DNA from: JALCLA01 sp965653565
GTDB lineage: Bacteria; Pseudomonadota; Gammaproteobacteria; Xanthomonadales; Xanthomonadaceae
Direction: 5' to 3'
Assembly (NCBI GenBank): GCA_965653565.1
Contig: CBFHAI010000071.1
Location: 1-22,196 of the forward strand
DNA length: 22,196 bases
Position numbers and translations under genes: made by a program. The notes below the pieces were generated by a model. It worked only from the letters and a program-made list of their open reading frames with translations, had not been told where the DNA came from and searched no databases. Shown one piece after another: positions 14,804 to 22,141 of the stretch. Numbering within the stretch: the stretch's first letter is position 1; each line of letters opens with the position of its first letter.

Positions 14804-16831
14804 TTATAGCGTTTCCGGCGCCGGCGCGCACGCCGCAGCCGGCAGCCAGACGATGAACTGCGCGCCCGGCTCGGCGGCGCGATAGCCGATGTCGCCGTGC
14901 ATCGCGCGCGCCAGCTGACGCGCCAGCGCGAGGCCGATGCCGGTGCCCGGCGCCTCGCGCGTGAGTTCGCTGCCGCCGCGCTGGAACGGCTCGAAGATGC
15001 GCGGCACCTGCGCGACCGGCACGCCGGGGCCATAGTCGCGCACGACGAAGGCGATGCGATCGCGCCCGTCGGCGCGCGCAGAAATCTCGATGCGGCGGCG
15101 CTCGCCGCGCGCGGCGAATTTCAGCGCGTTGTCGGCCAGGTTGATCAGAATCTGCACGAAGGCGTCGGCGTCGACCTGCACTTCGCACAGCGCGCTATCG
15201 GGTTCGATCGCGTATTCGATCTGGAAACCGGCGCGTTCGACCTGCGCCTGCAGCTTGGAGCGCACCATGTCGAGCAGCGCCGCCACCGCGACGGCGCGCG
15301 GTTGCAGGTCCAGCTCCTCGCGTTCGAGGCGCGCGAGCTGCAGCACGTTGCCGATCAGGCGCGACAGACGCTCGCTTTCGTCGTGGATGAATTCGTAATA
15401 CTCGCGCTTCTTGTCTTCGCTGGCCCAGCCGGCGCGCAGCACTTCGGCGTACATGCGGATCGAGGTGAGCGGCGTCTTCAATTCGTGGCTCACGGCCGAG
15501 ACGAAATCGCGCTGCTGCGCGGCGAGCGCGAGTTGCCGCAGGCCCAATCGATACAACGCGAACAGTCCGAGCACCAGCGTCGCGAACAGGATCAGCGCGG
15601 TCCAGCCGATCAGGCGCGCGCCGGGGCCGGCGGGCAGATCGCGCGCGCTCCACAGCAGTTCGAGATCGTCGAACGGCGCCGACAATCGCACCTGGTGCAG
15701 CACTTCGCCTTCGAAGTCGGTGGCCCCGGGCTGATAACTTTCCGACGAGCGCGCGGACGCAACACTGAGCACATCGCCGCCAGCCGCGATGATCAGATCG
15801 GTGGCGTCGGCCAAGGCGCTGCTTTCGTAGGCATCGAGCACGACGCGCTGCAGGAAGGCCGGCGTGTCGAGCACCACGCCCTGCAGCCCGCGCCGGCCTT
15901 CGCGCCAGACGCGCCGATACAGCAGCGCATGCTGCGCATCGAGGCGGCGGAACTGGAACGGATCGAGTTCGCTCTCGAACCAGCGCACCTGAGCCGCTGC
16001 GAGCCCAAGTTCACCGACGTACGATTGCACCGGCTCGGCCGCCTGTTCCTTGCGTATCGAGCGCTCGGACAGGTTGTTCTTCAGGCGTTGCTCGACGAGT
16101 CGATTGGCGAGTTCGTTTTCGCGTTCGACATTGGCGGCCTGGTATTTCATGTCGAGCTTCAGGTCGTCGACCCGGCCGAGCGTTTTCTGCGACGGTTCGG
16201 ACACCGATTCGCTGACGCTGGCGAGCTTGTCGAGCAACGAGCCTTCGTCGGCGGCGACGCGTTTCTTGTCGGTGTCGGCGGAGGCGGCATCGTCGAATTC
16301 GCGCGCCGGCGATGCGCCGCCGCCCTGGTCTTTTTTGCCGGCGAGCGCTTCACCGGCGAGGATGGCGCGCAGGCGATCGGCCAGCGCGCGACGTTCGACC
16401 AGTTCCGCCTCGGTGAGGCCCCATGCGGCGGGATCTTCCGGTGCGTCCGGCAGCAACGGCGTGCGGAACGCACCATCGGCATCGATCTGGAACCAGCCGA
16501 TCGCACCGGGCAGCGCCGCGGCGGCGCCCGGTTGCGACAACGCCGATCGCTGCAGCGAATTGAACGCCTGCGCCTCGCCGCTCACGGTGAGGAAGGCATA
16601 GTCGGCGTAACCGCGCGCCTCTTCGATCGCGATCAATCGTTGCAGTTCGGCGTCGATGCGCAGCGCCAGTTCGCCGGCCAGCGTGCCGTACTGGTGATAC
16701 GACTCCCAGCGCAATTGCCGCTGCGTCTGCGCGATCAAGGCCAGCGCCGGAATCGCCAGCAAGGCGAACAGCAGCAACAACACCGCGCGCAGGCGCGTGA
16801 CCGTCATGCCGGCGGCCAACCCGCGCGCCAT
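14804..16831 (-). CDS. Sensor histidine kinase with large periplasmic domain
   Basis: A 675-residue inner-membrane kinase. Transmembrane helix 1 is at about 15-35, a periplasmic part of roughly 370 residues (36-405) follows, with no domain I recognise and with a charged, probably coiled region near 140-265, then transmembrane helix 2 (about 407-430). The cytoplasmic part has the HisKA phospho-acceptor His449 in FVSAVSHELKTPLTSIR and an ATPase with N box ILINLADNALK (561-571), G1 VVRDYGPGVP (596-605), F box RIFEPFQRGG (611-620) and G2 GTGIGLALA (629-637). There is no HAMP domain. It starts 1 base after the response regulator stop codon, so the two are co-translated partners. The unusually long sensor domain implies a protein or envelope signal. 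Confidence 0.93.
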   Translation of the reverse strand: MARGLAAGMTVTRLRAVLLLLFALLAIPALALIAQTQRQLRWESYHQYGTLAGELALRIDAELQRLIAIEEARGYADYAFLTVSGEAQAFNSLQRSALSQPGAAAALPGAIGWFQIDADGAFRTPLLPDAPEDPAAWGLTEAELVERRALADRLRAILAGEALAGKKDQGGGASPAREFDDAASADTDKKRVAADEGSLLDKLASVSESVSEPSQKTLGRVDDLKLDMKYQAANVERENELANRLVEQRLKNNLSERSIRKEQAAEPVQSYVGELGLAAAQVRWFESELDPFQFRRLDAQHALLYRRVWREGRRGLQGVVLDTPAFLQRVVLDAYESSALADATDLIIAAGGDVLSVASARSSESYQPGATDFEGEVLHQVRLSAPFDDLELLWSARDLPAGPGARLIGWTALILFATLVLGLFALYRLGLRQLALAAQQRDFVSAVSHELKTPLTSIRMYAEVLRAGWASEDKKREYYEFIHDESERLSRLIGNVLQLARLEREELDLQPRAVAVAALLDMVRSKLQAQVERAGFQIEYAIEPDSALCEVQVDADAFVQILINLADNALKFAARGERRRIEISARADGRDRIAFVVRDYGPGVPVAQVPRIFEPFQRGGSELTREAPGTGIGLALARQLARAMHGDIGYRAAEPGAQFIVWLPAAACAPAPETL

Positions 16832-16832
16832 C

Positions 16833-17534
16833 TCAGGCCTCGACCAGCAAGCGATAGCCGCCGCCGCGGACCGTGATCAGCCGTTCCGGCGTTTTCGGAT
16901 CGGCTTCGATCTTGCGCCGCAGTTTGGCGATGTGGATATCGACGGTGCGGGTTTCGATGCCCATCTGCCTGCCGTAACCCCAGACCTTGCTCAGCAATTC
17001 CTCGCGCGGCACCGGACGCGCGGCGTGTTCGGCCAGGTAGACCAGCACTTCCATTTCGCGTCGGGTGAAACGCGGTTCGCCCGTGCCGGCGACGCACAGG
17101 TTCTTCGTGTCGATCGACAAGCCGCCGGCGAGCCGCAGCATTTCGTCCAGCGCCGCGTCGCCGCGCGTGCGCCGCAGCACGGCCTGCACGCGCAGCACCA
17201 GTTGCGCGACGGAAAAAGGCTTCGCCACGTAGTCGTCGGCGCCGAGGCTCAGGCCCTGGATCACGTCCTCGTCGGTCGATTTTGCGGTCAGCAGGATCAC
17301 CGGTAGATCGCGATCCTGTTCGCGGATCGCGGCCAGCACCGAATAACCGTCGCGGCCCGGCAGCATCACATCGAGCAACACCAGATCGAAGGTGCCGCCC
17401 TGCGCCAGCGACAAGCCGCTCGGTCCATCGCTGGCCGCGCTGACATCGAAGCCGTGATAGACGAAAACGTCCACCAGTCCGGTGCGGATCGCGGCTTCGT
17501 CTTCGACGATCAGGAGCCTGGGTTTGCGTTGCAT
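16833..17534 (-). CDS. OmpR-family response regulator
   Basis: A 233-residue two-domain regulator. The receiver domain (about 4-120) shows Glu11 and Asp12, phospho-acceptor Asp55 in LVLLDVMLPG, Thr83 and Lys105 (VAKPF). The C-terminal winged-helix domain (about 140-230) shows FTRREMEVLVYLAEH and TVDIHIAKLRRKIE, and ends TVRGGGYRLLVEA. The ATG at 17534 is chosen because the receiver begins right after it. A GTG at 17594 would add 20 residues of unstructured sequence. It is encoded before its kinase and divergent from the pspA-like operon. The GTAAA direct repeat in the shared promoter region is a plausible binding site for it. Confidence 0.93.
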   Translation of the reverse strand: MQRKPRLLIVEDEAAIRTGLVDVFVYHGFDVSAASDGPSGLSLAQGGTFDLVLLDVMLPGRDGYSVLAAIREQDRDLPVILLTAKSTDEDVIQGLSLGADDYVAKPFSVAQLVLRVQAVLRRTRGDAALDEMLRLAGGLSIDTKNLCVAGTGEPRFTRREMEVLVYLAEHAARPVPREELLSKVWGYGRQMGIETRTVDIHIAKLRRKIEADPKTPERLITVRGGGYRLLVEA

Positions 17535-17563
17535 CGGTGTGGACAGGTCGGAGTCGAATGCCG

Positions 17564-17672
17564 GCAGCCTAGCAATACCGTCGCGGGCCGGCACGTAAAG
17601 TCGATGTAAACAAGGCGCGAAGGAATTTACCCGAATCGGTCTGGGCGCCTTTCCGGCGCGCGCCTAGGCTGC
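17564..17672. promoter_or_regulatory. Symmetric divergent promoter region
   Basis: GCAGCCTAG (17564-17572) and CTAGGCTGC (17664-17672) are exact reverse complements, facing outwards on both sides of the GTAAA boxes. Each contains TAGGCT reading towards its gene, a possible -10 element for the response regulator and for the pspA-like gene respectively. No convincing -35 hexamers are seen, consistent with activator dependence. Promoter function is inferred. Confidence 0.4.
17595..17610 (+). promoter_or_regulatory. CpxR-box-like direct repeat GTAAA-N6-GTAAA
   Basis: Two GTAAA half-sites are spaced 11 bp apart, one helical turn, the layout bound by OmpR-family dimers such as CpxR (GTAAA with a short spacer). 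A third copy in the opposite orientation (TTTAC) lies at 17626-17630. All are in the gap between the regulator gene and the pspA-like operon. Confidence 0.5.
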
Positions 17673-17699
17673 ATGCACTGCCCCGATGGAGTGTGTGCC

Positions 17700-18233
17700 A
17701 TGCCCCTGATCGATCGCCTCACCCGATTGTTCCGCGCCGACCTGCACGCCGTGGTCGACCGCCTCGAAGAACCCGACGTGCTGCTGCGGCAGGCGCTGCG
17801 CGAAATGGAGGACGAGCTTGCGCAGTCCGCAGCGCGCTTGAAAGCGGCAACGGTCGAACGCGACCAACTGGGTGTCCGCAGCGCCGAGATCGAACAATCG
17901 CTGGCCGGCATCGGCGGCGAACTCGACCTGTGTTTCGCCGCCGGCAACGATGCACTGATCCGCGTGCTGCTGCGGCGCCGCCTCGAAGGCGAGCGCCTGC
18001 TGCAGCTACTGCGCCAGCGTGCCGCGGCGGCGACCCGCCGCATCGACGAGGGCAGCGCACAACTGGCCGAACGCCAGCGCGGCTACGAGGCGCTGCGCCA
18101 GCGCGTGGCGCTGGTCGAAGCCGGCGCGGCGGTGAAAGCCACCGGCGAAAACCCGTTCGATGGCGGCGTGGTGAGCGATGCCGACATCGATCTGGCGCTG
18201 TTGCGCGAACGCGAGCAGCGGAGGGTGTCATGA
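17700..18233 (+). CDS. PspA/IM30 family protein
   Basis: A 177-residue protein of the PspA/IM30/Vipp1 (bacterial ESCRT-III-like) family. It has an amphipathic N-terminal helix, PLIDRLTRLFRADLHAVVDR, followed by the typical EEPDVLLRQALREMEDELA and a long, almost continuous helical hairpin to about residue 150. It is shorter than E. coli PspA (222), lacking part of the C-terminal helices. Such proteins bind stressed inner-membrane patches and form rods or rings. The ATG at 17700 has GGAG 8 bases upstream. Its stop overlaps the start of the next gene by 4 bases (ATGA), so the two are translationally coupled. It is probably controlled by the divergent two-component system. Confidence 0.85.
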   Translation: MPLIDRLTRLFRADLHAVVDRLEEPDVLLRQALREMEDELAQSAARLKAATVERDQLGVRSAEIEQSLAGIGGELDLCFAAGNDALIRVLLRRRLEGERLLQLLRQRAAAATRRIDEGSAQLAERQRGYEALRQRVALVEAGAAVKATGENPFDGGVVSDADIDLALLREREQRRVS

Positions 18234-18799
18234 GCTCGCGCGAACTTTGGAGCGGCATCGGCTTCGGGCTGCTGGCGAGCCTGTGCGGTGCGATCGCGTA
18301 TCGCGGCCTGGCGCCTTTCATCGGCCCGTCGATGGCTTTGCGCGGCGTAATCGTGCTGCTCGCCCTGGCCACCGCCGCCTGGTCGCTGCACCAATCGAAA
18401 GCCCGCGTCGGTCGTGTTGTCACCGGCGCCGCGTGGCTGGTGTTGTGCGGCCTGCTGGTGGTGTTCGACCCGCGCCTGTGGCTGTGGTTGTTGCTGGTCA
18501 CGCTGGCCTTGTGGCTGACGCGCAGCCTGTATCGCTATCAGCGTCTCAGCCAGGCCTTCGTTGACGGTGCGTTATCGCTGTTCGCACTCGCCGCCGGCAT
18601 CGCGGCACTGGGCTACAGCCACAGCCTGTTTCTCGCGCTGTGGAGCTATTTCCTCGTGCACAGCCTGACTGCATTGATTCCGATCGGTGTGGTTCCGACC
18701 GGCACGCTGGAACAAGGCGCGCCGGCCGCCGAAGAAGACCCCTACGACCGCGCCCACCGCAGCGCCGATGCCGCACTGCGCCGTCTCGCCAATTCGTGA
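18230..18799 (+). CDS. Multi-pass membrane protein of unknown function
   Basis: A 189-residue very hydrophobic protein with about six membrane segments (near 8-28, 36-54, 63-79, 82-100, 112-129 and 131-153) and a short charged C-terminal tail (EEDPYDRAHRSADAALRRL) likely in the cytoplasm. I do not recognise a named family. The GTG/ATG choice is settled by the 4-base overlap with the pspA-like stop and a GAGGGTG ribosome binding site. Its position between a PspA homologue and an exported VWA protein suggests a membrane partner of one or both. Confidence 0.8.
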   Translation: MSSRELWSGIGFGLLASLCGAIAYRGLAPFIGPSMALRGVIVLLALATAAWSLHQSKARVGRVVTGAAWLVLCGLLVVFDPRLWLWLLLVTLALWLTRSLYRYQRLSQAFVDGALSLFALAAGIAALGYSHSLFLALWSYFLVHSLTALIPIGVVPTGTLEQGAPAAEEDPYDRAHRSADAALRRLANS

Positions 18800-18833
18800 C
18801 TTTCCGATCGACTATCGAACCCAGGAGTTCGCC

Positions 18834-20033
18834 ATGAAAACCAAACTGCTCGTTTGCGCGCTGTTCGCGCTCACCGCCGGCGCCGTCGCCGGTTATCCGC
18901 ATCTCGATGGCAAGCCGGCGCCGGCGGCGCCCTCGCCCACCATTGCGCCGATCGCTGTCTCAACCGCCAAACCGAAAGTCGACGTGGTCTTCGTGCTCGA
19001 CACCACCAGCAGCATGAGCGGCCTGATCGAGGGCGCGAAGGAAAACATCTGGGCCATCGCCAGCTCGATGGCAAAGGCGCAACCGACGCCGGACATCCGC
19101 ATCGGCCTGGTGGCGTTCCGCGATCGCGGCGACGACTACATCACGCGGGTCATCGATCTGAGTCCGGATCTCGATTCGATGTACGCGCAACTGATGGACC
19201 TGCGCGCCGATGGCGGCGGCGATACGCCCGAGAGCGTCAACCAGGCGCTGTACGACGCCGTGCACCGCATCTCGTGGAGCCAGGACAAGGATGCCTATCA
19301 GGCGATCTTCCTGGTCGGCGATGCGCCGCCGAAGATGGACTACCCGGACGACGTGAAATATCCGGAAACGATCCAGGCCGCGATGGCGAAGGGCATCGTC
19401 GTCAACACCATCCTGGCCGGCAGCGACTTCGAGGCCGAGGGCATCTGGCAGCGCATGGCCGCGCTCAACCAGGGCAAGCATTTCAAGGTCGGCCAGCAGG
19501 GCGATGCGATCGCCGTGGCGACGCCGTTCGACGCCGAAATCGCCAATCTGTCGCAGGCGCTCGACGAAACGCGTCTCTACTACGGCGACGAACTGGCGCG
19601 CGAAGGCGCGGAGCGCAAGGAGGCGGCGGCCGACAAGCTGCATGCCAACGGTTCGTTCGCCGCGCGCGCCAAGCGTGCGATGTTCAACGTCTCGGCGGCG
19701 GGTTACGCCAATGCGCTGGGCGAGAACGAACTCGTCGATGCGGTCAGCAGCGGCCGCGTCGACCTTGAAACGATCGCGCCCGAACAACTGCCCGAGGAGT
19801 TGCGCGCGCTCGATCCGGTGGCGCAGAAAGACGCCATCGACCAGGCCGCGAAACAGCGCATCGAACTCGATGGCAAGATCAAGTCGCTCAGCGACCAGCG
19901 CCAGGCCTTCATCGCCGAGGAACTGGCCAAGCGCGACGACGCGGCGCCGTCGCTCGATGCGCAGATCTTCGATGCGGTGAAGGAACAGGCCGGCAAGAAG
20001 GGCATCGCCTACGACGCCGCCCCGGTGCACTGA
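18834..20033 (+). CDS. Exported VWA-domain protein
   Basis: A 399-residue protein with a signal peptide (about 1-20, MKTKLLVCALFALTAGAVAG), a short proline-rich linker and a von Willebrand factor A domain (about 48-235). The metal-ion-dependent adhesion site is complete: Asp56-x-Thr58-x-Ser60 in VLDTTSSMS, Thr131 in GGGDTPES and Asp163 in LVGDAPPKM. The C-terminal 160 residues are charged and mostly helical, with a likely coiled coil at about 330-370. No C-terminal anchor is seen, so it is probably periplasmic or outer-surface associated. The start ATG has AGGAG 6 bases upstream, and the gap from the membrane-protein gene is only 34 bases. Confidence 0.88.
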   Translation: MKTKLLVCALFALTAGAVAGYPHLDGKPAPAAPSPTIAPIAVSTAKPKVDVVFVLDTTSSMSGLIEGAKENIWAIASSMAKAQPTPDIRIGLVAFRDRGDDYITRVIDLSPDLDSMYAQLMDLRADGGGDTPESVNQALYDAVHRISWSQDKDAYQAIFLVGDAPPKMDYPDDVKYPETIQAAMAKGIVVNTILAGSDFEAEGIWQRMAALNQGKHFKVGQQGDAIAVATPFDAEIANLSQALDETRLYYGDELAREGAERKEAAADKLHANGSFAARAKRAMFNVSAAGYANALGENELVDAVSSGRVDLETIAPEQLPEELRALDPVAQKDAIDQAAKQRIELDGKIKSLSDQRQAFIAEELAKRDDAAPSLDAQIFDAVKEQAGKKGIAYDAAPVH

Positions 20034-20044
20034 ACCCGCGGCCT

Positions 20045-20072
20045 GCGGCCGCCATCACCCGATGGCGGCCGC
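20045..20072. terminator. 12-bp-stem hairpin between convergent genes
   Basis: GCGGCCGCCATC-ACCC-GATGGCGGCCGC is a perfect 12-bp stem with a 4-base loop, filling the 41-bp gap between the stop codons of the VWA gene and the cytosine deaminase gene. Its place suggests a shared bidirectional terminator. There is no T-run, so it is not a canonical intrinsic terminator. Confidence 0.6.
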
Positions 20073-20074
20073 CG

Positions 20075-20512
20075 TCATTCGCCGATGTCTTCGTTCCACA
20101 GCGCCGGATGATCGCGCATGAAATCGGCCATCAGCTGGATGCAGCGCGCATCGTCCACCACGGTGAGCTGCACGCCGCGGCTGGCGAGCAGCGCTTCCTC
20201 GCCGAGGAAGCTGCGGTTCTCGCCGATCACCACGCGCGGGATGCCGTAAAGCAGGATCGCACCGCTGCACATCGAGCACGGCGACAGCGTGGTGTAGATG
20301 GTGCATTCGCGATACACGCTGGCCGGCTGGCGGCCGGCATTTTCCAGCGCATCCATTTCGCCATGCAGCACGCAGCTGCCCTGCTGCACGCGGCGGTTGT
20401 GGCCGCGGCCCAGGATGCGGCCCTGGTGCACCAATACCGATCCGATCGGGATGCCGCCTTCGGCCACGCCTTTCTGCGCTTCTTCGATGGCGGCCTGCAT
20501 GAAAGGATCCAT
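20075..20512 (-). CDS. Cytosine deaminase, Fcy1-like
   Basis: A 145-residue zinc-dependent deaminase of the CDA fold. Against yeast Fcy1, as I recall that sequence, it is co-linear over nearly its whole length: GGIPIGSVLV, GRGHNRR, LHGEMDALENAGR (zinc ligand His50, proton-shuttle Glu52), YTTLSPCSMCSGAILLYGIP (zinc ligands Cys79 and Cys82), VVIGEN, and the terminal substrate-lid segment WNEDIGE (Trp139 and Asp142 match yeast Trp152 and Asp155). It should convert cytosine to uracil. Guanine deaminase or tRNA adenosine deaminase are less likely because of the end segment. The ATG at 20512 has only a weak GGGAAAA upstream. It stands apart from the uracil pathway but feeds it. Confidence 0.85.
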   Translation of the reverse strand: MDPFMQAAIEEAQKGVAEGGIPIGSVLVHQGRILGRGHNRRVQQGSCVLHGEMDALENAGRQPASVYRECTIYTTLSPCSMCSGAILLYGIPRVVIGENRSFLGEEALLASRGVQLTVVDDARCIQLMADFMRDHPALWNEDIGE

Positions 20513-20581
20513 GGTGTTTTCCCGATTCAAAGAAGGTGATGGTAGCCGCGCGAGCGCCGCCTGCGTCGGCCCGTGTTGCCG

Positions 20582-20592
20582 TTTGTCACAAA
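20582..20592. promoter_or_regulatory. TTTGT-C-ACAAA palindrome
   Basis: An 11-bp palindrome in the 164-bp divergent gap between the cytosine deaminase and the HPt gene, in otherwise GC-rich DNA. It could be an operator for either gene. No strong promoter hexamers were recognised beside it. Confidence 0.3.
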
Positions 20593-20676
20593 TTTCCCGC
20601 CAATGCCCTCGGGTCGCGGTATCTTTAACCCAAGCGGCCAGCATGAGCCGCATCGACCTGCCGATCCTGCCCGCCA

Positions 20677-21039
20677 ATGAGCCTGCCCACGCCCCTGAAT
20701 CAGGAAACCCTGGAGATGCTGCGCTCGCTGGAGGCCGATCAGCCCGGCAGCCTGGCGCGGCTGATCCGCCTGTTCGTGGCCGATGCACCGGCCCTGCTCA
20801 GCCGCATCGAAGTGGCCTACGAACGGCGCGACCCGGAAGAGTTGAAGCAGGCCTCGCACTACCTGCGCTCGGCCGCGCTGGCGCTGGGCGCCGACGATCT
20901 GGCCAATGCCGCGCTGCAGGTCGAACACCTGCCCGGCGATGGCTTCGCCACCGCGCGCGGCGAGCAGCAATTGCAGGCGCTGCGCAGCGGGTTGCGCGAC
21001 GCCGTGCTGAGCCTGTTGCAGCACACCGCCGAACTTTAA
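20677..21039 (+). CDS. Orphan HPt-domain phosphotransfer protein
   Basis: A 120-residue single-domain protein with the four-helix histidine phosphotransfer pattern. The acceptor is probably His61 in ASHYLRSAALALGADDLA (59-76), where the usual form is AHxLKGSAxxLGA; arginine replaces the lysine and serine the glycine. The N-terminal LEADQPGSLARLIRLFVADA (18-37) is the common helix before it. No hybrid kinase or receiver-only partner is in the window, and the classical kinase at 14804-16831 would not need it. No Shine-Dalgarno is visible at the ATG, so the start is less sure. Confidence 0.78.
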   Translation: MSLPTPLNQETLEMLRSLEADQPGSLARLIRLFVADAPALLSRIEVAYERRDPEELKQASHYLRSAALALGADDLANAALQVEHLPGDGFATARGEQQLQALRSGLRDAVLSLLQHTAEL

Positions 21040-21048
21040 GACCGCAGC

Positions 21049-22017
21049 TCAGCCCGCGGCGGGACAATCCTTGCCGACCGCCGCGCCGCGCAGTCGATAT
21101 TCGACGTAATACTCGATCAGGCCGCGCGTGAGTTTCGGGTCGGCGCCCTGCAACAGATCGGCCGCATCCTTTTCCCAGCCCTGCGCGCAGTCGGACGGCG
21201 CCGCCGGCGTGTCGGCGCACACCAGCAAACGATCGAATGCGCTGCGATAGGCGGCGAAGCCGACCCGCGTCATCGGCGCGCCGTGGCCCGGCACCAGCGT
21301 CTCGAACGGCAATTGCTCCAGTCGCCCGAGCGCCGCCTGCCAGCGCGGCGGGCAGGCGGTGTCGAGGAAGGGTCCGGGCAAGGTCACCAGATCGCCGGCG
21401 ATCAGCAGCTTCTGCTGCGGGTCGTACAGCCACACGTCGCCGCCGGTGGCGGCACCGCGTTCCAGGCCGATCTGCAGTTCGCGGCCGGCGATCGTGCGCG
21501 TGCCGGGCGCTTCGATCACTTCGTCCGGCCGCAGTTTTTCGCCCAGATCGATGCGTGCGATTTCGGCCCTCATCGCGGCCTTCTGCGCCTCGTCCTTGGA
21601 CTGCGCCAGCATCGTTTCGAGCTGCTTGCGCGAGTTGGCGAGAAAGCCGGTCAGCGCCTCGTCGATCGCGCCGCTCGCAAATACCCGCAGTTCCGGATGC
21701 GCGGCACGCAACGCCGGATTGCCGCTGACATGATCCAGATGCCAGTGCGTGTTGACCACGGCGGCGAGCGGCAGCTCCTGTTTGGCGAGGAAATCGAGGA
21801 TGCGCTGCGTGTGTTCGGCGTGGCGGCCGCTGTCGACGACGATCCAGCCGTCGGCGCCGCGCAACAATACCGAATTGCCGTCGGGCTGGCGGCCGGCGAC
21901 GAAGCCGCCTTCGATCAGCCAGGCGCGGTCGCCCACTGCGACGGGCTCGGCGGCGAACGCCGACATGCCGCAGCCCGCCGCCAGCACGCCCGCGAGCACA
22001 CGCGATGATCGTTTCAT
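21049..22017 (-). CDS. Exported metallo-beta-lactamase-fold hydrolase
   Basis: A 322-residue protein with an N-terminal signal sequence (about 1-23, ending SAFAA) and an MBL fold. Motif THWHLDH (90-96) supplies His91, His93, Asp95 and His96; Asp209 sits in LLIAGDLV and His245 in VPGHG. The usual second-motif histidine (as in AHTxGD) appears to be Ala190 in RGAATGGD, which would leave one zinc site incomplete. The C-terminus has paired cysteines (Cys267, Cys277) suitable for a periplasmic disulfide. The substrate is unknown. Resemblance is closest to SoxH/quinoprotein-relay-type MBL proteins. The start ATG at 22017 has GGGGAG upstream. It converges with the HPt gene, 9 bases apart. Confidence 0.87.
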   Translation of the reverse strand: MKRSSRVLAGVLAAGCGMSAFAAEPVAVGDRAWLIEGGFVAGRQPDGNSVLLRGADGWIVVDSGRHAEHTQRILDFLAKQELPLAAVVNTHWHLDHVSGNPALRAAHPELRVFASGAIDEALTGFLANSRKQLETMLAQSKDEAQKAAMRAEIARIDLGEKLRPDEVIEAPGTRTIAGRELQIGLERGAATGGDVWLYDPQQKLLIAGDLVTLPGPFLDTACPPRWQAALGRLEQLPFETLVPGHGAPMTRVGFAAYRSAFDRLLVCADTPAAPSDCAQGWEKDAADLLQGADPKLTRGLIEYYVEYRLRGAAVGKDCPAAG

Positions 22018-22085
22018 GCCGCTCCCCGCCGATGGACTCGTTGCAAGCTACTCCGCCGCGCCGTGCCCGGCCCGTGCCGGAAGCC

Positions 22086-22113
22086 TTGGCCCTCGCCCGG
22101 CTTCCGATAAAAT
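22086..22113 (+). promoter_or_regulatory. Sigma-70-like promoter at right edge
   Basis: TTGGCC (22086-22091) and TAAAAT (22108-22113) are separated by 16 bases, reading rightwards, in the gap after the MBL gene start. It would serve a gene beginning near 22142. Confidence 0.5.
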
Positions 22114-22141
22114 GCCGGGCCTCCTTGCCGGATCGTAAGCC

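Noticed and set aside
14897..16876. A 659-codon plus-strand frame over the histidine kinase
   Set aside because: Arg-rich shadow frame with no recognisable motif. The kinase on the other strand has all catalytic boxes.
17535..17594. A GTG start that would lengthen the response regulator by 20 residues
   Set aside because: The receiver domain starts directly after the ATG at 17534, and the extension would overlap the proposed -10 element.
20643..20676. An upstream ATG for the HPt protein
   Set aside because: It is out of frame with the conserved HPt sequence.
21970..21972. A lipobox-like AAGC around Cys16 of the MBL protein
   Set aside because: The -3 position is alanine instead of leucine, and a good signal peptidase I site (SAFAA) follows, so a lipoprotein is less likely.
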